A DNA stretch of 64,000 nucleotides from Ruegeria atlantica (GTDB taxonomy: Bacteria; Pseudomonadota; Alphaproteobacteria; Rhodobacterales; Rhodobacteraceae): the NCBI RefSeq assembly GCF_001458195.1, contig NZ_CYPU01000073.1, positions 62,001 through 126,000 on the forward strand. The letters are read 5' to 3'. Below, in pieces: positions 9,831 to 19,149 of the stretch. Within the stretch, counting starts at the first letter, position 1, and each line of letters opens with the position of its first letter. Both the position numbers and the translations under genes were made by a program. Under the pieces are notes generated by a model. It did no database searches, was not told the origin of the DNA, and worked only from the letters and a program-made list of their open reading frames with translations.

Positions 9831-10610
9831 ATGTCTCGACCCGTCGTCGGTATCATCGGCAACTCGTACTTGATGAATGATCAATATCCGACCCATGCCG
9901 GTGGCACGATGAACTCAGACGCGGTTGCCAATGTGTCAGACTGTCTGCCGCTGCTGATCCCAGCCGATCCGCGCTATGTCTCGGTCGATGAGCTGCTTGA
10001 GGTCTGCGACGGATTTCTGCTGACCGGCGGGCGCCCGAATGTCCACCCCGAGGAATACGGCGAGTCCGCGACCGAGGCCCATGGCGAGTTCGACCGGGCG
10101 CGCGATGCTATTACCCTGCCGCTGGTGCGATCCTGTGTAGAGCGTGGGCAGCCCTTCTTTGGCATCTGTCGAGGGTTCCAAGAGGTCAACGTGGCGATGG
10201 GCGGGACACTGTACCCGGAAATTCGCGATCTGCCGGGTCGGATGAACCACCGCATGCCGCCCGATGGGACTCTGGAAGAGAAATTTGCCCTGCGACATGT
10301 CGTTGCGCTGAACGAAGGCGGTGTATTCCACCGCTTGATGGGCGCGACCGAAGTGATGACGAACACGTTGCACGGACAGGGGATCAAATCGGTTGGGCGT
10401 CGGGTTGTGATTGATGGTCAAGCCCCCGATGGAACGCCCGAGGCGATATACATTCAGGACGCGCCCGGATACACGTTGTCAGTGCAATGGCACCCGGAAT
10501 GGGACGCCGAAAATGATCCCGTGTCCCGCCCTTTATTCAAAGCGTTCGGTGCTGCTGTACATGCATGGGCAACCGGCTCGGATAGGGCGCTGGTCCAACA
10601 ATCCGCGTAA
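9831..10610 (+). CDS. Class-I glutamine amidotransferase-like hydrolase (PuuD/gamma-Glu-GABA hydrolase type)
   Basis: This 259-residue protein belongs to the peptidase C26 family of gamma-glutamyl hydrolases. The catalytic triad is visible: Cys113 in FFGICRGFQE, and His221 and Glu223 in SVQWHPEWDA. The N-terminus (VVGIIGNSYL) and the LTGGRPNVHPEEYG segment are typical of PuuD-like enzymes, which release glutamate from gamma-glutamyl amines such as gamma-glutamyl-GABA in putrescine breakdown. No other puu genes are nearby, so the substrate is only a family-level inference. The ATG at 9831 follows AGGA. It is convergent with the molybdenum hydroxylase genes. Confidence 0.9.
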   Translation: MSRPVVGIIGNSYLMNDQYPTHAGGTMNSDAVANVSDCLPLLIPADPRYVSVDELLEVCDGFLLTGGRPNVHPEEYGESATEAHGEFDRARDAITLPLVRSCVERGQPFFGICRGFQEVNVAMGGTLYPEIRDLPGRMNHRMPPDGTLEEKFALRHVVALNEGGVFHRLMGATEVMTNTLHGQGIKSVGRRVVIDGQAPDGTPEAIYIQDAPGYTLSVQWHPEWDAENDPVSRPLFKAFGAAVHAWATGSDRALVQQSA

Positions 10611-10613
10611 GTC

Positions 10614-10651
10614 CTGCGCCGATCCGAGAGAGAGGGTCCGGACCGGCGCAG
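10614..10651. terminator. Long hairpin between convergent genes
   Basis: CTGCGCCG (10614-10621) pairs with CGGCGCAG (10644-10651). After one mismatch the stem continues for four more pairs, leaving a 12-base loop. It fills the 46-base gap between two convergent genes. There is no U-tract on either side, so intrinsic termination is not certain. Confidence 0.5.
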
Positions 10652-10656
10652 CGCGA

Positions 10657-12897
10657 TCAAACCAGCAGATTGAACTGATTGATCAAAGGCAGGGTGCGCG
10701 CGCGCTCACCCGTCAGGTCAAAAAGGGCATTGCCAAGGGCCGGCATAGACGGGGGTGTCCCCGGTTCGCCAGCGCCACCCATGTGGTGGTTGGTTTCCAG
10801 AATTTTCACTTCGGTCACCGGCGCATTGTGCATCCGCAGAGCGTCGTAGTCGGGGAAGTTGTACTGTTCGACCTCACCGTCCGAGAATGTGATCTCACCC
10901 ATCACGGCCGCCGACAGGCCATAGATCATGCCACCGAACATCTGCGACTCGACTGTGCCGGGGTCCAGTGCCAGACCGACGTCACAGGCGATCCAGGCTT
11001 TGGCGATACGGATAGTGCCGTCCTCATCGACGACCTCAATCACCTGAGCGACCGGCGTGCCAAAGCTATAGGTCATCGCCACACCGCGGCCGACACCGTC
11101 AGGGGTTTCTCCGGTCCAGCCGGACATCTCTTTCACGGCCTGTAGGCAGCCTGCCGATGGTGCGTGATCGGCCTTGGCCAATTCCAAGCGGAACTCCAGC
11201 GGGTCTCGACCTGCGGCATGGGCCACCTCGTCCATGAATGTCTCGTGAAAGAATCCATTGTGGCTGTTCCCGACTGAACGCCAGAAGCCGACGGGAATAT
11301 CCAGATCGGCGATGTGCCCGCTCATGCGATAGTTGGGCACCGCGTAGGGTTGGTTAAAGAATCCTTCGACCAGCACTTTGTCAGGGCCGCCAGCCGGCAA
11401 GCCGGTATAGCGCTGAACCGCTTGTTGCGTGCAGGATTGCGCTGCGACCTTGCCGTCAATCAGAACGGCTTGGCCGTCTTTGACCGCACCGCGCATACGG
11501 GCCATCGCACCGGGGCGGTAGTAGTCGTGGCGCATGTCCTCTTCACGGCTCCAGGTGGTTTGGACGGGAACGCCGGGCATGGCCATCGCGACCTTTGTGG
11601 CGATCTCGCCAAAGTCCAGCTCACCCCGGCGGCCAAACCCTCCGCCCAGATAGGTGGTGTGAATTTGGACGGCTTCTTTGTCCAGGTTGGCCGTGTTGGC
11701 CGCGCGTATCTGGACAAGAGTCGGGGCCTGATTGCCGCACCACAGTTCCAGCGCCGAGCCTGTGAACAGCGCGGTGGCGTTCATCGGCTCCATTGTAGAA
11801 TGGGCCAGATAGGGCACCGTATATTCGACCGTGATTTCGGTGGCGCCGTCGGGCAGAGTGTCAACGTCGCCGTCATCGCGCATGGTCGAATTGGGTGACG
11901 CGTCGAAGGATTTCGCGATTTCCGCAAATACAGCATCAGTTTCAGGTGGGTAGGGGGCGTCGCCCCAATCCACGTCAATTGCCTCGACGGCCTGAATGGC
12001 CAGCCACGTGTTGCTGGCAATCACAGCCACGCCATTGCCCAGATCAACCACCTTTTCCACGCCCGGCATCTGCTCGGCTGCGCTGGCATCAAAACCCTTC
12101 ATCTCGCCGCCCAGCTTGGGATTGATCCGGACCGAGGCAAATTTCAGACCCTCGGGGCGGACATCGATCCCGAACTCAGCCGTTCCGGTGGATTTGCCGA
12201 CCACATCCACACGCGGCAAGCTCCGCCCCAGCAAGCGCCAGTTGGACGGGTCGCGCAGTTCGACTTCCGGCGGTTCAATCTGGCCGGCAGCCTCGGCAAG
12301 CTCAGTATAAGGAATGCGCGTCCCGTCCGGCGCGACTACAGCACCATTCTCGGTTTTCAGTTGAGCACGATCCACGCCCAGACGGTCGGCAGCGGCCTGT
12401 TTCAGCGTTTCGCGCGCGGTCGCACCCGCTTCGCGCATACGCTCGAAGCCATCTTTCATCGAGGTCGAACCACCGGTCACCTGCAAGCTCAGCGTCCTGC
12501 CAAGAACGCCCAGAGCCTCCCCCAGATTGTGCTGGAAGTCCGAGATGTCATAACCCTTGTTCGGCAATCCCTCACCAACCAGGGCCGAGTTGTAATAGGC
12601 CGCTGCCGCGGGGCCGTGCAGAACGCGGATCTGGTCTAGTTCCACATCCAGTTCTTCGGCGATCAAGGCTGCCCAAGTGGTCCTGACGCCTTGCCCCATC
12701 TCGGCGCGAGGGGCGAACAGGGTGACGCCTTGCTGATCAATCAGAACAAAGGGGCTGAGCGCGGTTTCGCCCTTAGCGGGTTTGAGCGGATTGGCGGCAG
12801 GACGGCTGACGTAATAGGCACCGAATGCCACGCCGCCGACAATCGCGGCCGAGCCGATCAGGAACGTACGACGGAGAATTTTTCCAACAGATGCCAT
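10657..12897 (-). CDS. Molybdopterin-binding subunit of a xanthine dehydrogenase-family hydroxylase (IorB-like), Tat-exported
   Basis: The 746-residue product is the large, molybdenum-binding subunit of a two-component hydroxylase of the isoquinoline 1-oxidoreductase/aldehyde dehydrogenase type. A twin-arginine signal is clear (RRTFLIG, arginines 9-10, followed by a hydrophobic stretch), so the enzyme should act in the periplasm. Motifs of the cofactor domain include GGGFGRRGELDF and a C-terminal GAGEPGTPPSMPALGNA containing the Glu expected at the active site. There is no FAD subunit gene; such two-subunit forms pass electrons from the 2Fe-2S subunit to cytochromes or the quinone pool. It starts 3 bases after the 2Fe-2S subunit gene, with GAGG upstream. 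The substrate is unknown. Confidence 0.92.
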   Translation of the reverse strand: MASVGKILRRTFLIGSAAIVGGVAFGAYYVSRPAANPLKPAKGETALSPFVLIDQQGVTLFAPRAEMGQGVRTTWAALIAEELDVELDQIRVLHGPAAAAYYNSALVGEGLPNKGYDISDFQHNLGEALGVLGRTLSLQVTGGSTSMKDGFERMREAGATARETLKQAAADRLGVDRAQLKTENGAVVAPDGTRIPYTELAEAAGQIEPPEVELRDPSNWRLLGRSLPRVDVVGKSTGTAEFGIDVRPEGLKFASVRINPKLGGEMKGFDASAAEQMPGVEKVVDLGNGVAVIASNTWLAIQAVEAIDVDWGDAPYPPETDAVFAEIAKSFDASPNSTMRDDGDVDTLPDGATEITVEYTVPYLAHSTMEPMNATALFTGSALELWCGNQAPTLVQIRAANTANLDKEAVQIHTTYLGGGFGRRGELDFGEIATKVAMAMPGVPVQTTWSREEDMRHDYYRPGAMARMRGAVKDGQAVLIDGKVAAQSCTQQAVQRYTGLPAGGPDKVLVEGFFNQPYAVPNYRMSGHIADLDIPVGFWRSVGNSHNGFFHETFMDEVAHAAGRDPLEFRLELAKADHAPSAGCLQAVKEMSGWTGETPDGVGRGVAMTYSFGTPVAQVIEVVDEDGTIRIAKAWIACDVGLALDPGTVESQMFGGMIYGLSAAVMGEITFSDGEVEQYNFPDYDALRMHNAPVTEVKILETNHHMGGAGEPGTPPSMPALGNALFDLTGERARTLPLINQFNLLV

Positions 12898-12900
12898 CGT

Positions 12901-13365
12901 TTATGCCTCTTTCAGCTTGGATGCCGCGTCGTGAATTGCAGCGCGGATGCGGGGGTAGGTGCCACAGCGGCACAAATTGCCCTGCATGGCATCGTCGATA
13001 TCGGTATCCGAAGGCGCAGGGTTCTCGGCCAGCAGCGCTGCGGCCTGCATGATCTGGCCCGACTGGCAGTAGCCGCATTGCGCCACCTGATGATCGACCC
13101 AGGCCTGCTGAATCGCGGCCATCGCGTCCGGGGTGCCAATGCCTTCAATCGTGGTCACATCGCCCCAGACATCGGACAGGGCCACTTGGCACGAACGCAC
13201 AGCCTCGCCGTCAATGTGCACGGTGCACGCCCCGCAAGCGGCCACGCCGCAGCCGAATTTGGTGCCAGTCAAGCCGACCTCATCCCGTAGAACCCAAAGC
13301 AGGGGGACGTCATCGGGCAGGTCAACCTGATGTTGCTTTCCGTTGATCTTTAGGGCGGTCGCCAT
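12901..13365 (-). CDS. 2Fe-2S subunit of the molybdenum hydroxylase (IorA-like)
   Basis: This 154-residue iron-sulfur protein carries two 2Fe-2S clusters. An N-terminal plant-type ferredoxin fold has Cys39, Cys44 and Cys47 in the CGVAACGAC motif, and a C-terminal helical domain has GYCQSGQIM and [12 protein letters not shown]. It passes electrons from the molybdenum subunit encoded just downstream. I start at 13365 ([11 protein letters not shown]) because AGAGG lies just upstream; an in-frame start 12 codons earlier would overlap the promoter. It has no signal peptide and probably travels to the periplasm with its Tat-tagged partner. It is transcribed away from the TetR gene. Confidence 0.93.
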   Translation of the reverse strand: MATALKINGKQHQVDLPDDVPLLWVLRDEVGLTGTKFGCGVAACGACTVHIDGEAVRSCQVALSDVWGDVTTIEGIGTPDAMAAIQQAWVDHQVAQCGYCQSGQIMQAAALLAENPAPSDTDIDDAMQGNLCRCGTYPRIRAAIHDAASKLKEA

Positions 13366-13422
13366 GGCGCACCTCTCGTAGCTGTGGCTGGTTTCTGACA
13401 TAATTGATTAAAAGTGTCAGTG

Positions 13423-13434
13423 TGTCAATTGACA
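13423..13434. promoter_or_regulatory. Perfect palindrome in the TetR/hydroxylase divergent promoter
   Basis: TGTCAATTGACA is a perfect 12-bp palindrome in the 99-base region between the two divergent transcripts. Each half contains a TTGACA -35 hexamer. For the minus strand, AATTAT sits 17 bases further on as a fair -10. A regulator bound here would block the hydroxylase promoter, so it is a good candidate operator for the adjacent TetR protein. A further TGTCA half-site lies on either side (13414 and 13450). Confidence 0.5.
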
Positions 13435-13464
13435 AAATGAACAGAAACTGTCACCAGTTCAAGG

Positions 13465-14043
13465 ATGGCAGACGTAGCAGACGATAAACGGCAACAGGCG
13501 ATCCTAGACTCGGCGTTTCGGGCTTTTGCGACTTATGGATTCCGCAAGACCTCGATGGACGACATAGCGCAGGGCGCAGGGATGTCCCGTCCGGCGGTGT
13601 ATCTGCATTTCAAGAATAAAGAGGCGATCGTCACTAAACTAACCGAACTCTACTATGCAGCGAAAAGCGTTGCAGTGGCCGCGGCGCTGACCAAACCGGG
13701 CTCAGTTTCGGACGTTTTCAAGGGCGCGGTTCAAGCCCAAACCGAGGGGATGGCAACCATCCTTGCATCCCCCCATGGGCTGGAAATGTTGGATACGACC
13801 AAGTCCATGTCCTCAGAAATCATATCGCGGGGCGAGGCTGAGCTGGCGCGCCTATACGCCGAGTGGCTGTCGCGCGAGGATCAGGCCGGGCGAGTCAGGT
13901 TGCAGGCGGAGGCAGACGAGACGGCCAAAACGATAACGGCCACTCTGAAAGGGCTGAAGGCAAGCGCTATTGGCGCGGAAGAATATGAAACCCGAGTTGC
14001 CCAGTTTGCCGCTCTGGTAGGAGCCGGGCTAGAAGTCAGGTAA
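13465..14043 (+). CDS. TetR/AcrR family transcriptional regulator
   Basis: The 192-residue protein has the usual layout: a DNA-binding helix-turn-helix at residues 10-55 (FATYGFRKTSMDDIAQ, then GMSRPAVYLHFKNKEAI) and a variable C-terminal ligand domain. It is divergent from the molybdenum hydroxylase genes with a palindrome between them, so local repression of those genes and of itself is the simplest model. The inducer may be the hydroxylase substrate (inference). The ATG at 13465 has no strong Shine-Dalgarno. The last 8 bases overlap the end of convergent kynU. Confidence 0.92.
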   Translation: MADVADDKRQQAILDSAFRAFATYGFRKTSMDDIAQGAGMSRPAVYLHFKNKEAIVTKLTELYYAAKSVAVAAALTKPGSVSDVFKGAVQAQTEGMATILASPHGLEMLDTTKSMSSEIISRGEAELARLYAEWLSREDQAGRVRLQAEADETAKTITATLKGLKASAIGAEEYETRVAQFAALVGAGLEVR

Positions 14044-15232
14044 CGCGCTGGCGCACCTTGAATTCTGGTGCGTCCCACAGGCGGTTTTGCATGATGTCCG
14101 CCAAGATTTCGACTGCATTTTCGACATCCAGCTCATCAATGTACAGCGGCGCGAATCCGAACCGCATGGCATCAGGAGCGCGAAAATCTCCGATAACGCC
14201 CCTCGCGGCCAGTGCCTGCATGACAGCATAGGCTTCGGTAAACTGGAACGAAATATGGCTACCGCGCTGAAGCGGATCGCGCGGGCTAATCAGTTTTAGT
14301 TCGGGGCATTCAGCCTCGACCCGGGTGACAAATAGTTCGGTCAGTTCGATTGATTTGGCCCGCACATCAGTCATGTCCGCCATTTCCCAGATATCTATTG
14401 CCGTAGACAGCGCCGTCATCTGGATGATGGGCGGAGTGCCGACCCGCATCCTTTCGATTCCGCTGCCGGGGCGATAGTCCAAGTCAAAAGCAAAGGGCGC
14501 CTCGTGACCCAGCCATCCCGACAGGGCTGGGCGCACCTGTTCTGACAGACTCGGAGCGACATAAATGAAGCCGGGTGAGCCAGGGCCGCCATTAAGGTAT
14601 TTGTATGTACATCCCACGGCGAAATCCGCGTTGCATCCAGACAGATCCACAGGAACAGCTCCGGCTGAATGGGCCAGATCCCAAACTGTTACAACGCCAT
14701 TGGCATGGGCCAGTTCGGTCAGTGCTTTCATGTCATGCATGCGCCCGGTGCGGTAGTCGACCTCGGTAAGCATCAGCACTGCAACGTCCTCGTTGATGTG
14801 CAAGGCGACATCCTCGGAGTCAACCACGCGCAACTCATAGCCTGGTCCCCGCGACCGCAGCAGCCCGTCAGCCATGTAGAGATCGGAAGGAAAGTTTCCG
14901 TTATCTGACAGCACCACTTTGCGATCCGGATTCAGTTCCAGCGCAGAGGCGACGGCTTGATAAACTTTGATCGACAACGTGTCGCCGACCATAACACTGC
15001 CTGGTGTCCCGCCGATCAGCCGACCGATGCGGTCGCCCAACTCGGTCGGGAGTGCCATCCAGCCCGCCTTGTTCCAGCTAGTACTCAGCATTTGACCCCA
15101 CTCACTCTGAAGCATCTCTCCGACGCGGGCCTGAGCCGCTTTTGGTAAAGGGCCCAATGAGTTCCCGTGCAGATACAGAACACCTTCGGGCAGATCGAAC
15201 ATGGCTTTTGTGGCGGCAAAATCGGTCATCAT
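14036..15232 (-). CDS. kynU: Kynureninase
   Basis: A PLP enzyme that cleaves L-kynurenine to anthranilate and alanine (or 3-hydroxykynurenine to 3-hydroxyanthranilate) in tryptophan breakdown. The 398-residue length is standard. The PLP lysine is Lys211 in CTYKYLNGGPGSPGF, the cofactor-phosphate region is DTLSIKVYQAVASAL, and an Asp in TVWDLAHSAGAVPVDL stacks near the ring. Two ATGs sit in tandem (15232 and 15229) behind AGGA; the second has the better spacing. Tryptophan 2,3-dioxygenase and formamidase genes are not adjacent. Its 3' end overlaps the TetR gene by 8 bases. Confidence 0.95.
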   Translation of the reverse strand: MMTDFAATKAMFDLPEGVLYLHGNSLGPLPKAAQARVGEMLQSEWGQMLSTSWNKAGWMALPTELGDRIGRLIGGTPGSVMVGDTLSIKVYQAVASALELNPDRKVVLSDNGNFPSDLYMADGLLRSRGPGYELRVVDSEDVALHINEDVAVLMLTEVDYRTGRMHDMKALTELAHANGVVTVWDLAHSAGAVPVDLSGCNADFAVGCTYKYLNGGPGSPGFIYVAPSLSEQVRPALSGWLGHEAPFAFDLDYRPGSGIERMRVGTPPIIQMTALSTAIDIWEMADMTDVRAKSIELTELFVTRVEAECPELKLISPRDPLQRGSHISFQFTEAYAVMQALAARGVIGDFRAPDAMRFGFAPLYIDELDVENAVEILADIMQNRLWDAPEFKVRQRVT

Positions 15233-15446
15233 AATCCTGTGAACATCGTCGGTACCAGTCAGTTGAAATGGCTATCTGATCCAAAAGCGGCTGTCCATCA
15301 TCGAAGCGCTTGACCGCAACCTGATAAGGCCAAGCGATGGTTGTTCGTTTGCGACCAACTGTGATTTTGCTATTTCCGGCGAAAAGCGGTAGGTCATCGG
15401 GCAAAAGCGACACTTTGTCCCGCTCGGATATGAAAGATTGCCTGAC

Positions 15447-15896
15447 ATGCGAAAAATCGACGTCCCTCCGGTGTGGTTGCTGGGCTTTGCGGTGCTGGCA
15501 TGGCTGCAGGCGCGGCATATGCCGATGGGGCTGTCGCTCGACAATGCGTTTGTCGATTTGCTCAGCGGTGTTCTGATCGGGGGCGGAGTTATCCTGATCG
15601 TCCTGGCTGCAGCCGAGTTTCGCCGACATCGCACCACGATCATTCCGCATGAAACGCCTACATCGCTGGTGCAATCGGGGATCTTCAAGCGTAGCCGAAA
15701 CCCCATATACGTTGGCGATGTGCTGATCTTGGCCGGCCTGATCCTGCGGTTTGATGCGATTGCATCCCTGGTTTTGATTCCGATTTTCGTGTGGCTTTTG
15801 GAACGTCGTTTCATCATGCCCGAAGAGGACCGTTTACGCAAAACTTTTCGCGCCGACTTTGCCCGATATGAACGCCAAACCCGCCGATGGATATGA
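15447..15896 (+). CDS. Isoprenylcysteine methyltransferase/PEMT-like membrane methyltransferase
   Basis: This 149-residue integral membrane protein has about four hydrophobic segments. The C-terminal consensus of the ICMT/phospholipid methyltransferase family is present: SGIFKRSRNPIYVGDVL followed by PEEDRLRKTFRADFARYERQTRRW, which binds S-adenosylmethionine. Bacterial members methylate small lipophilic substrates, and most are uncharacterised. I start at the ATG at 15447 (MRKIDVPPVW); a TTG three codons earlier is also open. The 214-base region upstream, shared with kynU, has no recognisable gene. Confidence 0.85.
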   Translation: MRKIDVPPVWLLGFAVLAWLQARHMPMGLSLDNAFVDLLSGVLIGGGVILIVLAAAEFRRHRTTIIPHETPTSLVQSGIFKRSRNPIYVGDVLILAGLILRFDAIASLVLIPIFVWLLERRFIMPEEDRLRKTFRADFARYERQTRRWI

Positions 15897-15920
15897 GGTG
15901 ATGTGGTAATGACACAACGT

Positions 15921-15952
15921 AATAATGCTGCGCTTGCGAAATAATGTTGCGC
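15921..15952. repeat. Direct repeat pair upstream of pntA
   Basis: AATAATGCTGCGC (15921-15933) and AATAATGTTGCGC (15940-15952) match at 12 of 13 positions and start 19 bases apart, close to two helical turns. They lie 70-100 bases before the pntA start, where a transcription factor site would be expected. The second copy ends in TTGCGC, a possible -35 element. Confidence 0.4.
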
Positions 15953-15962
15953 AGGATACACC

Positions 15963-15975
15963 TTTGTTTAACAAA
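15963..15975. promoter_or_regulatory. Operator-like dyad and possible -10 of the pntAB promoter
   Basis: TTTGTT and AACAAA flank a single T, making a 13-base near-palindrome. A TAACAA (15969-15974) within it lies 16 bases after TTGCGC (15947-15952), so the dyad would overlap the -10 region of a plausible promoter. The regulator is not known. Confidence 0.35.
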
Positions 15976-16023
15976 CAATACCGACCACCCGCTCGGTCAG
16001 AGTGAAAATTAGGGGGACTGCCA

Positions 16024-17595
16024 GTGAAGATAGGCACACCGAGAGAGACTTATGACGGTGAGAACCGTGTTGGGATGACGCCTGAGTCGGCGTTGCAGCT
16101 TCAGAAGTTGGGCTATGAATGTCTGATTGAGAAGGGTGCTGGTGCTGCGGCAGGGTTTTCGGATGCGTCGTATGAGGCAGCGGGGGTTGAGGTCGTCAAG
16201 ACGGCTGCGTCGCTGTGGAAGCAGGCCGACATTGTTGCCAAGGTGCGTCAACCGAACGAGGCTGAGCTGAAGCGTCTGACCAAGGGTAAGACGTTGATTT
16301 CCTTCTTCAACCCTGCGGGCAACGAAGAGGGGATGGAGGCGGCCAAGGCCAAGGGTGCCAATGTTGTCGCCATGGAAATGGTGCCGCGGATCAGCCGCGC
16401 GCAGAAGATGGACGCGCTGTCGTCGATGGCCAATATCGCCGGTTACCGCGCGGTGATCGAGGCGGGCAACAACTTTGGCCGTTTTTTCACCGGTCAGGTG
16501 ACGGCTGCCGGTAAGGTTCCGCCTGCGAAGGTGCTGATCGTTGGGGCCGGTGTGGCTGGCCTGGCGGCCATCGGCACCTCGACCTCGCTGGGCGCGATCA
16601 CTTACGCGTTCGACGTGCGCCCCGAAGTGGCCGAACAGGTCGAATCGATGGGGGCCGAGTTCGTCTATCTGGATTTCAGTGAAGACCAGCAGGACGGTGC
16701 CGCCAGCGGCGGTTATGCCAGCGTTCAATCCGAGGAATTCCGCGAGGCGCAGCTTGCCAAGTTCCGTGAATTGGCGCCCGAGATAGACATCGTGATCACC
16801 ACCGCGCTGATCCCGAACCGCGAAGCGCCCGAGCTTTGGACCAAGGATATGGTCGAGGCGATGAAGCCGGGCTCGGTCATTGTTGACCTTGCGGCGGAAA
16901 AGGGCGGCAACTGCAAGCTGACCGTGGCGGATGAGAAGATCGTGACCGACAATGGCGTGACCATCATCGGCTATACCGACTTCCCCAGCCGGATGGCGGC
17001 GCAGTCCTCGTCTTTGTACGCGACCAACATCCGTCACATGATGACCGACCTGACGCCTGAAAAGGACGGTCAGATCAATCACGACATGGAAGATGACGTG
17101 ATCCGCGGTGCGACTGTGACATTTGAAGGCGACATCACCTTCCCGCCGCCGCCACCCAAGGTGCAGGCGATCGCGGCGCAGAAGAAACCGGAAGTCAAGG
17201 AACTGACCCCGGAAGAGAAAAAGGCGCAGGAGGTTGCGGCCTTCAAGGCGCAGACCAAACAGCAGTTCACCCTGCTGGGTGTTGGTGGCGCGCTGATGCT
17301 GTTGGTGGGGCTGATCGCCCCGGCCAGCTTCATGCAGCACTTCATCGTCTTTGTGCTGGCCATTTTTGTGGGCTTCCAAGTGATCTGGGGCGTCGCGCAC
17401 AGCCTGCACACACCGCTGATGGCGATCACCAACGCGATCTCGTCGATCATCATCGTTGGCGCTGTGATGCAGATCGGGTCGGGATCGTTCCTGGTCATTC
17501 TGCTGGCGGCGCTGTCCATCTTCATGGCCGGGATCAACATCTTCGGCGGCTTCCTCGTAACCCGACGCATGCTCGCCATGTTCCAGAAATCTTAA
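16024..17595 (+). CDS. pntA: NAD(P) transhydrogenase subunit alpha
   Basis: PntA with PntB forms the proton-translocating transhydrogenase of the inner membrane, which uses the proton gradient to reduce NADP+ with NADH. The 523-residue chain has the cytoplasmic NAD(H)-binding domain I (KIGTPRET at the start, [17 protein letters not shown] dinucleotide fold near residue 170), a Pro- and Lys-rich linker (about 375-410) and four C-terminal membrane helices. This is the fused E. coli-type alpha, not the split PntAA/PntAB of Rhodospirillum. The start is GTG at 16024 behind AGGGGG. pntB follows 13 bases after the stop. Confidence 0.97.
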   Translation: MKIGTPRETYDGENRVGMTPESALQLQKLGYECLIEKGAGAAAGFSDASYEAAGVEVVKTAASLWKQADIVAKVRQPNEAELKRLTKGKTLISFFNPAGNEEGMEAAKAKGANVVAMEMVPRISRAQKMDALSSMANIAGYRAVIEAGNNFGRFFTGQVTAAGKVPPAKVLIVGAGVAGLAAIGTSTSLGAITYAFDVRPEVAEQVESMGAEFVYLDFSEDQQDGAASGGYASVQSEEFREAQLAKFRELAPEIDIVITTALIPNREAPELWTKDMVEAMKPGSVIVDLAAEKGGNCKLTVADEKIVTDNGVTIIGYTDFPSRMAAQSSSLYATNIRHMMTDLTPEKDGQINHDMEDDVIRGATVTFEGDITFPPPPPKVQAIAAQKKPEVKELTPEEKKAQEVAAFKAQTKQQFTLLGVGGALMLLVGLIAPASFMQHFIVFVLAIFVGFQVIWGVAHSLHTPLMAITNAISSIIIVGAVMQIGSGSFLVILLAALSIFMAGINIFGGFLVTRRMLAMFQKS

Positions 17596-17608
17596 GGAGG
17601 CCGGGCAC

Positions 17609-19063
17609 ATGGAATTTGGCTTCACTACTGCCGCCTACGTTGTTGCGGCTGTTCTGTTCATCCTTTCGCTCGGCGGTTTGTCGAACCAGGAAAGCGCCAA
17701 GCGCGCGGTCTGGTATGGCATCGTCGGTATGGCGCTGGCGGTCTTCGCCACGCTGGTTGGTCCCGGTTCGGGTCTGTGGCTGCTGTCGCTGCTGTTGATC
17801 GCGGGCGGTGGTCTGATCGGTCAGTACGTCGCACAGCGCGTGCAGATGACCGAGATGCCGCAGTTGGTGGCCGCGATGCACTCGCTGGTCGGTCTGGCGG
17901 CTGTGTTCGTCGGATACAACGCGCATTTTGAAGTTCTGAACGTCGCCGAGGTGATGGCGGTCTCGGATGCATCGAAAGAAGTTCTGTACACGGGCCTCGG
18001 AGGGTTTGCCAAACTGATCGCCAAGAAAACCCCGGCGGAATTGTCGATCCTGCATGTCGAACTGTTCCTGGGCGTCTTCATCGGTGCGATCACCTTTACC
18101 GGGTCGGTCGTGGCCTATGGCAAGCTGGCGGGCAAAGTGACGTCTGCGGCAACCAAGCTGCCGGGCGGTCATGCGCTGAACGCGGCGGCGGCAGGTCTCT
18201 CGCTGATCTGTCTGATCTGGTACACCGCATCAGGCGGCTTCTTCCCGCTGTTCCTGATGACGCTGGCGGCGCTGTTCATCGGCTATCACCTGATCATGGG
18301 TATCGGCGGTGCCGACATGCCGGTGGTTGTGTCGATGCTGAACAGCTACTCGGGCTGGGCGGCAGCGGCGATTGGCTTCAGTCTCGGCAACGACCTGCTG
18401 ATCGTGGTTGGTGCTCTGGTGGGCTCGTCGGGCGCGATCCTGTCCTACATCATGTGTAAGGCGATGAACCGTCACTTTGTCAGCGTGATCCTGGGCGGCT
18501 TTGGTGGCCCACAGGGTGAACAGATGGCGGTTGAGGGCGAGCAGATCGCCATCGAGGCCGACGGCGTGGCTGCGGCCCTGAACGACGCTGACAGCGTTGT
18601 CATCATCCCCGGCTACGGCATGGCCGTGGCGCAGGCACAGCAATCGGTCAGCGAACTGGTCCGCAAGCTGCGCGCCAAGGGCAAGAATGTACGCTTTGCG
18701 ATCCACCCGGTTGCGGGTCGTCTGCCGGGCCACATGAACGTGCTGCTGGCCGAGGCGAAGGTGCCATACGACATCGTGCTTGAGATGGACGAGATCAACG
18801 ACGACTTCCCCGAAACGGATGTGGCCATCGTCATCGGCTCAAACGACATCGTGAACCCTGCGGCGCAGGAAGACCCCAACAGCCCCATTGCCGGCATGCC
18901 GGTTCTGGAATGCTGGAAGGCCAAGCAGGTCTTCGTGTCCAAACGCGGTCAGGGCACCGGGTACTCGGGCATCGAAAACCCGCTGTTCTTCAAAGAAAAC
19001 ACCCGCATGTTCTACGGGGACGCAAAGGCAAGCCTCGACAAACTACTGCCTATGATCGACTAA
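17609..19063 (+). CDS. pntB: NAD(P) transhydrogenase subunit beta
   Basis: The 484-residue beta subunit contributes the remaining membrane helices of the proton channel (residues 1-260) and the NADP(H)-binding domain III at the C-terminus. Recognisable stretches are [37 protein letters not shown] and [16 protein letters not shown]. The ATG has a perfect AAGGAGG upstream and follows pntA closely, so the pair is one operon. A strong terminator follows the stop codon. Confidence 0.97.
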   Translation: MEFGFTTAAYVVAAVLFILSLGGLSNQESAKRAVWYGIVGMALAVFATLVGPGSGLWLLSLLLIAGGGLIGQYVAQRVQMTEMPQLVAAMHSLVGLAAVFVGYNAHFEVLNVAEVMAVSDASKEVLYTGLGGFAKLIAKKTPAELSILHVELFLGVFIGAITFTGSVVAYGKLAGKVTSAATKLPGGHALNAAAAGLSLICLIWYTASGGFFPLFLMTLAALFIGYHLIMGIGGADMPVVVSMLNSYSGWAAAAIGFSLGNDLLIVVGALVGSSGAILSYIMCKAMNRHFVSVILGGFGGPQGEQMAVEGEQIAIEADGVAAALNDADSVVIIPGYGMAVAQAQQSVSELVRKLRAKGKNVRFAIHPVAGRLPGHMNVLLAEAKVPYDIVLEMDEINDDFPETDVAIVIGSNDIVNPAAQEDPNSPIAGMPVLECWKAKQVFVSKRGQGTGYSGIENPLFFKENTRMFYGDAKASLDKLLPMID

Positions 19064-19085
19064 ACCGGGTCAGGATAACTTTCGG

Positions 19086-19118
19086 AAAGGCGCCCCAGCG
19101 GGCGCCTTTTCTGTTTTT
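19086..19118 (+). terminator. Intrinsic terminator of pntAB
   Basis: AAAGGCGCCC and GGGCGCCTTT form a perfect 10-bp stem with a 4-base loop (CAGC), followed directly by TTTTCTGTTTTT. It lies 22 bases after the pntB stop codon and is a textbook Rho-independent terminator. Confidence 0.92.
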
Positions 19119-19149
19119 GGTGTATCCTGATTTGAAAAGGAGGTGCCCG

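Noticed and set aside
15233..15446. Three AAAAGCG copies in the kynU upstream region, and a possible gene relic there
   Set aside because: The 7-mers are short and irregularly spaced, and translations in all frames give stops or no recognisable remnant.
16009..17625. A 538-codon open frame on the minus strand opposite pntA
   Set aside because: It is the antisense shadow of a high-GC gene: Arg/His/Gly-rich, no family features, and pntA is unmistakable.
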